Positions 62,044 through 64,000 of a DNA stretch of 64,000 nt are shown piece by piece. Position 1 is the stretch's first letter; the number at the start of each line of letters is the position of its first letter. The translations under genes and the position numbers were made by a program. Source of the stretch: S012-113 sp965368405 (GTDB lineage Bacteria > Bacteroidota > Bacteroidia > Cytophagales > Cyclobacteriaceae); contig CBDUMS010000003.1 in the NCBI GenBank assembly GCA_965368405.1, forward strand, positions 13,947-77,946, given 5' to 3'. Under the pieces are notes generated by a model. That model was given only the letters and a program-made list of their open reading frames with translations, was not told the origin of the DNA and made no database searches.

Positions 62044-63663
62044 ATGAAACTCTTTTATTTCCTTTTCCTCTCCATTTTAGTATTTTCTTGCACCCCTAGC
62101 GAGCCAGATCATGCATTAATATCTGCTGAAGGCCTTTCAACACATATAAAAGCATTAAGCTCCGATGAGTTTATGGGGCGTATGCCGTTTACCGAAGGTG
62201 AAGAAATTACAGTTAACTATATCAAAGATGAATATGAAAAACTTGGTTTAAAGCCAGGAAATGGAGATAGCTACTTTCAAGAGGTTCCCATGGTAGAAAT
62301 CGAAGCACAAAATGTTTCGAGCATGGAGATCAGCAAGAATGGAATTGGAGTCACATTAAACTATAAAGATGATTTTGTGGCGTTAAGTCGCCGTGTAACA
62401 GACAGCATTGCCATCGTAGATTCTGAAATCGTTTTTGCTGGGTTTGGCATCGTTGCACCGGAGTATAACTGGAATGATTATGAAAGTATCGATGTAACAG
62501 GTAAAACAGTTATGGTCCTCGTGAACGATCCTGGATTTAGTACTGGAGATCCTGATTTTTTCAAGGGAGAAGCCATGACATATTATGGCCGATGGACCTA
62601 TAAGTATGAAGAGGCCGCAAGACAAGGAGCTGCGGGAGTTATCATTGTTCATGACACCAAACCAGCCTCTTATCCATGGACAGTTGTTCGAAATGGCTGG
62701 ACCGGCGCTAACTTATACCTGCAGGCGGAAGATAACAACATGTCACGCTGCGAAATCGAAGGTTGGGTCAGCCTGGAAGCAGCAAAAGGAATATTCGCTT
62801 TAGCAGGTATGCAAGATTATGACTTTACAAAAGAATCTGTTAGTCAAGACTTTAGCTCATTTTCATTAAATATTAACTTGAGTTTATCTTTTGATAATAA
62901 CACAAAGTTCAGCAAATCAAAAAATGTGGTTGGTTTATTGGAAGGAAGCACCAAGCCTGAAGAAGTTATTATCTATTCTGGTCATTGGGATCACTTCGGA
63001 ATAGGTGCAACTGTTGATGGTGATAGCATCTTTAATGGTGCGGTAGATAATGCCAGTGGCATTGCTGCAATACTGGAGATTGCGCATGCTTTCACCCACC
63101 AGGATAACGTACCAGAACGATCGGTTCTCTTCCTTGCAGTTACCGCTGAGGAACAAGGACTCTTAGGCAGTGAATACTATGCAGCAAATCCTATCTTTGA
63201 ACCATCGAAGACGATTGCTAATTTGAATATCGATGCGCTGAACCCCTTTGGTCCTATGAAAGATCTTACCGTAGTTGGGTATGGGCAATCGGAATTAGAA
63301 GATATTGCTGAAGTATTTGCCAAGGAACAAGGGCGCTATATTTCGCCAGACCCTACCCCGGGTGCCGGAAGCTTCTTCCGTTCCGATCACTTCAACTTCG
63401 CCAAAGTAGGTATTCCGGCACTTTACGGAAAGGGAGAAAAGGAGCATATGGCGAATGGCATTGAATACGCCACAGAGCAAAATGAGCTCTATACAGCCAA
63501 TCATTATCATCGTCAATCTGATGAATTTACTGCTGATTGGGATTTAGGGGGTATGCTACAGGATACAGAGTTGTTCTTTAAGGTTGGCGAGAAACTAGCG
63601 AATGACCCTACACTATGGCCTAAGTGGAAAGTAGGTTCGGAGTTTAAGGCGATTAGGGAGTAG
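62044..63663 (+). CDS. M28-family peptidase with PA domain, lipoprotein
   Basis: A 539-residue envelope aminopeptidase with lipobox VFSC (Cys16). A PA (protease-associated) domain is inserted at about 120-235 (GKTVMVLVNDPGF, GAAGVIIVHD). The two-zinc M28 core shows SGHWDHFG, GAVDNASG, TAEEQGLLGSEYY, NLNIDALNPFG and NHYHRQSDE. Closest to aminopeptidases of the AaPA/ IAP type. A second, PA-less M28 lipoprotein is at 23.2 kb. Confidence 0.9.
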   Translation: MKLFYFLFLSILVFSCTPSEPDHALISAEGLSTHIKALSSDEFMGRMPFTEGEEITVNYIKDEYEKLGLKPGNGDSYFQEVPMVEIEAQNVSSMEISKNGIGVTLNYKDDFVALSRRVTDSIAIVDSEIVFAGFGIVAPEYNWNDYESIDVTGKTVMVLVNDPGFSTGDPDFFKGEAMTYYGRWTYKYEEAARQGAAGVIIVHDTKPASYPWTVVRNGWTGANLYLQAEDNNMSRCEIEGWVSLEAAKGIFALAGMQDYDFTKESVSQDFSSFSLNINLSLSFDNNTKFSKSKNVVGLLEGSTKPEEVIIYSGHWDHFGIGATVDGDSIFNGAVDNASGIAAILEIAHAFTHQDNVPERSVLFLAVTAEEQGLLGSEYYAANPIFEPSKTIANLNIDALNPFGPMKDLTVVGYGQSELEDIAEVFAKEQGRYISPDPTPGAGSFFRSDHFNFAKVGIPALYGKGEKEHMANGIEYATEQNELYTANHYHRQSDEFTADWDLGGMLQDTELFFKVGEKLANDPTLWPKWKVGSEFKAIRE

Positions 63664-63743
63664 TTAGTACTAAAGTATTAAGTACTGAGTAGTGAGATAT
63701 CATTCTACGCTATAACCAGTGTGTTTAATAGAAACCTCAGCCT
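63664..63743. other. Noncoding spacer after the M28 gene
   Basis: AT-rich spacer without terminator-like hairpin or frame. It forms the first part of the 337-base terminal interval; the structured part starts at 63744. Confidence 0.4.
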
Positions 63744-63785
63744 CTTCACGGGGCTTCCGCGGAGCGTCCTCTAGACTTAGTGAAG
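63744..63785. repeat. Hairpin element flanked by CTTCAC/GTGAAG
   Basis: CTTCAC (63744-63749) and GTGAAG (63780-63785) are an inverted pair; inside, GCTTC and GGAGC around a CGC loop form a second short stem. G and C content is clearly higher than in the flanks. Directly followed by a second structured element. Confidence 0.5.
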
Positions 63786-63800
63786 TGTGGGCATTAGAAT

Positions 63801-63852
63801 TTGTCATCCTGAGCGGCGCGAAGCCGCGTCTGACGGCATGCAAAGATCTGCC
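63801..63852. repeat. Dispersed-type intergenic repeat with GCGGC/GCCGC hairpin
   Basis: The sequence starts GTCATCCTGAGCGG and contains a stem GCGGC (63813-63817), loop GCGAA, GCCGC (63823-63827), extended by GTCA (63803-63806) with TGAC (63831-63834), and ends near AAAGATCT. The GTCATCCTGAGCG opening is one I know as recurrent in intergenic repeats of many Bacteroidota and other genomes. Only one copy is in this window, so repetition itself is not shown here. Confidence 0.55.
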
Positions 63853-63983
63853 TACTTGGATGACTGATGCTGCTTTAAGTAAATAGACTCTTCGCTTTAC
63901 TCATAGTTACGGTTTATTAATATTGGGATTAGGTCAAATCAGCTGAAATACATAGATTAGAATTCCTAAATAAAAAACCTCTT

Positions 63984-64000
63984 ATGAAATTCAGAATTCC
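63984..64000 (+). CDS. Possible start of the next gene (cut by window edge)
   Basis: ATG at 63984 after an A-rich stretch could begin a gene (MKFRI visible). Only 17 bases are present, so this is a position-based suggestion with no product. Confidence 0.2.

Noticed and set aside
1..64000. CRISPR arrays, insertion sequences, prophage, toxin-antitoxin pairs, tRNA and rRNA genes
   Set aside because: None seen on reading both strands: no regularly spaced repeats, no transposase or integrase, no phage structural genes, no recognisable tRNA or rRNA segment.

Overview
The window looks like chromosomal DNA of a non-sporulating member of the Bacteroidota, probably a Cytophagales-type bacterium. Several things point there. 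Gene starts lack Shine-Dalgarno sequences and instead have A-rich or no leaders. Several promoters fit the phylum's TAnnTTTG -7 element. The gene content (DUF6702, DUF1571, LpoB-like lipoprotein, SpmA-SpmB fusion, LytS/LytTR pair, split YeeE/DUF6691 importer, acyl-CoA-binding protein, Xaa-Pro and S9 peptidases with signal peptides) is typical of the group. Base composition looks even and AT-rich throughout. I saw no insertion sequence, prophage, CRISPR array, tRNA or rRNA.

Layout. 1-1.2 kb: end of a leftward envelope lipoprotein group including an LpoB-like protein. 1.25-7.74 kb: a complete tryptophan operon in the order trpE-G-D-C-F-B-A (leftward), preceded by a promoter, an 18-codon leader peptide with three consecutive Trp codons, and an intrinsic terminator, i.e. 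a transcription attenuator. 7.75-14.1 kb: a large ABCG-type transporter with TerB-like and FHA-like N-terminal parts, a Prc/Ctp protease and a zinc-ribbon membrane protein. 14.2-15.4 kb: four small genes, one of 51 codons. 15.4-32.5 kb: a peptidase- and hydrolase-rich stretch (M14, M20D, S12, nitrilase, class-A-like serine hydrolase, M28, S9, M16, M20, M24), nearly all with export signals. 32.6-39.3 kb: a seven-gene leftward exporter operon (TetR, TolC, HlyD-type adaptor, two ATPases, two ABC-2 permeases). 39.4-43.2 kb: a fused 5-oxoprolinase. 44-48 kb: an HGSNAT-like acyltransferase, then a Crp/Fnr regulator, a fatty-acid hydroxylase and a two-gene thiosulfate-type importer. 48-52 kb: a DUF1571/LysM protein, peroxiredoxin, NTF2-like protein and a second S9 peptidase. 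52-54.5 kb: a LytTR two-component pair and a LiaF-like membrane protein. 54.6-64 kb: a kinase-like protein, small hypotheticals, a TPR protein, a prohibitin-like protein, citrate synthase, acyl-CoA-binding protein, RsmE, an SpmAB fusion and a PA-domain M28 peptidase, ending in a structured intergenic repeat.

How parts work together. The trp genes form one regulated biosynthetic unit. The secreted exopeptidases plus 5-oxoprolinase and amidohydrolases fit a protein/peptide-degrading lifestyle. The best new regulatory signal is at 46.7-46.9 kb: the divergent hydroxylase and YeeE promoters each carry a perfect ATGAT-N4-ATCAT palindrome at nearly the same distance from a candidate -7 box, next to a Crp/Fnr gene whose recognition helix keeps the residues that read TGA. 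This suggests a small Fnr-like regulon coupling sulfur import with lipid hydroxylation. I did not find an unambiguous, wholly new defence or mobile system here.
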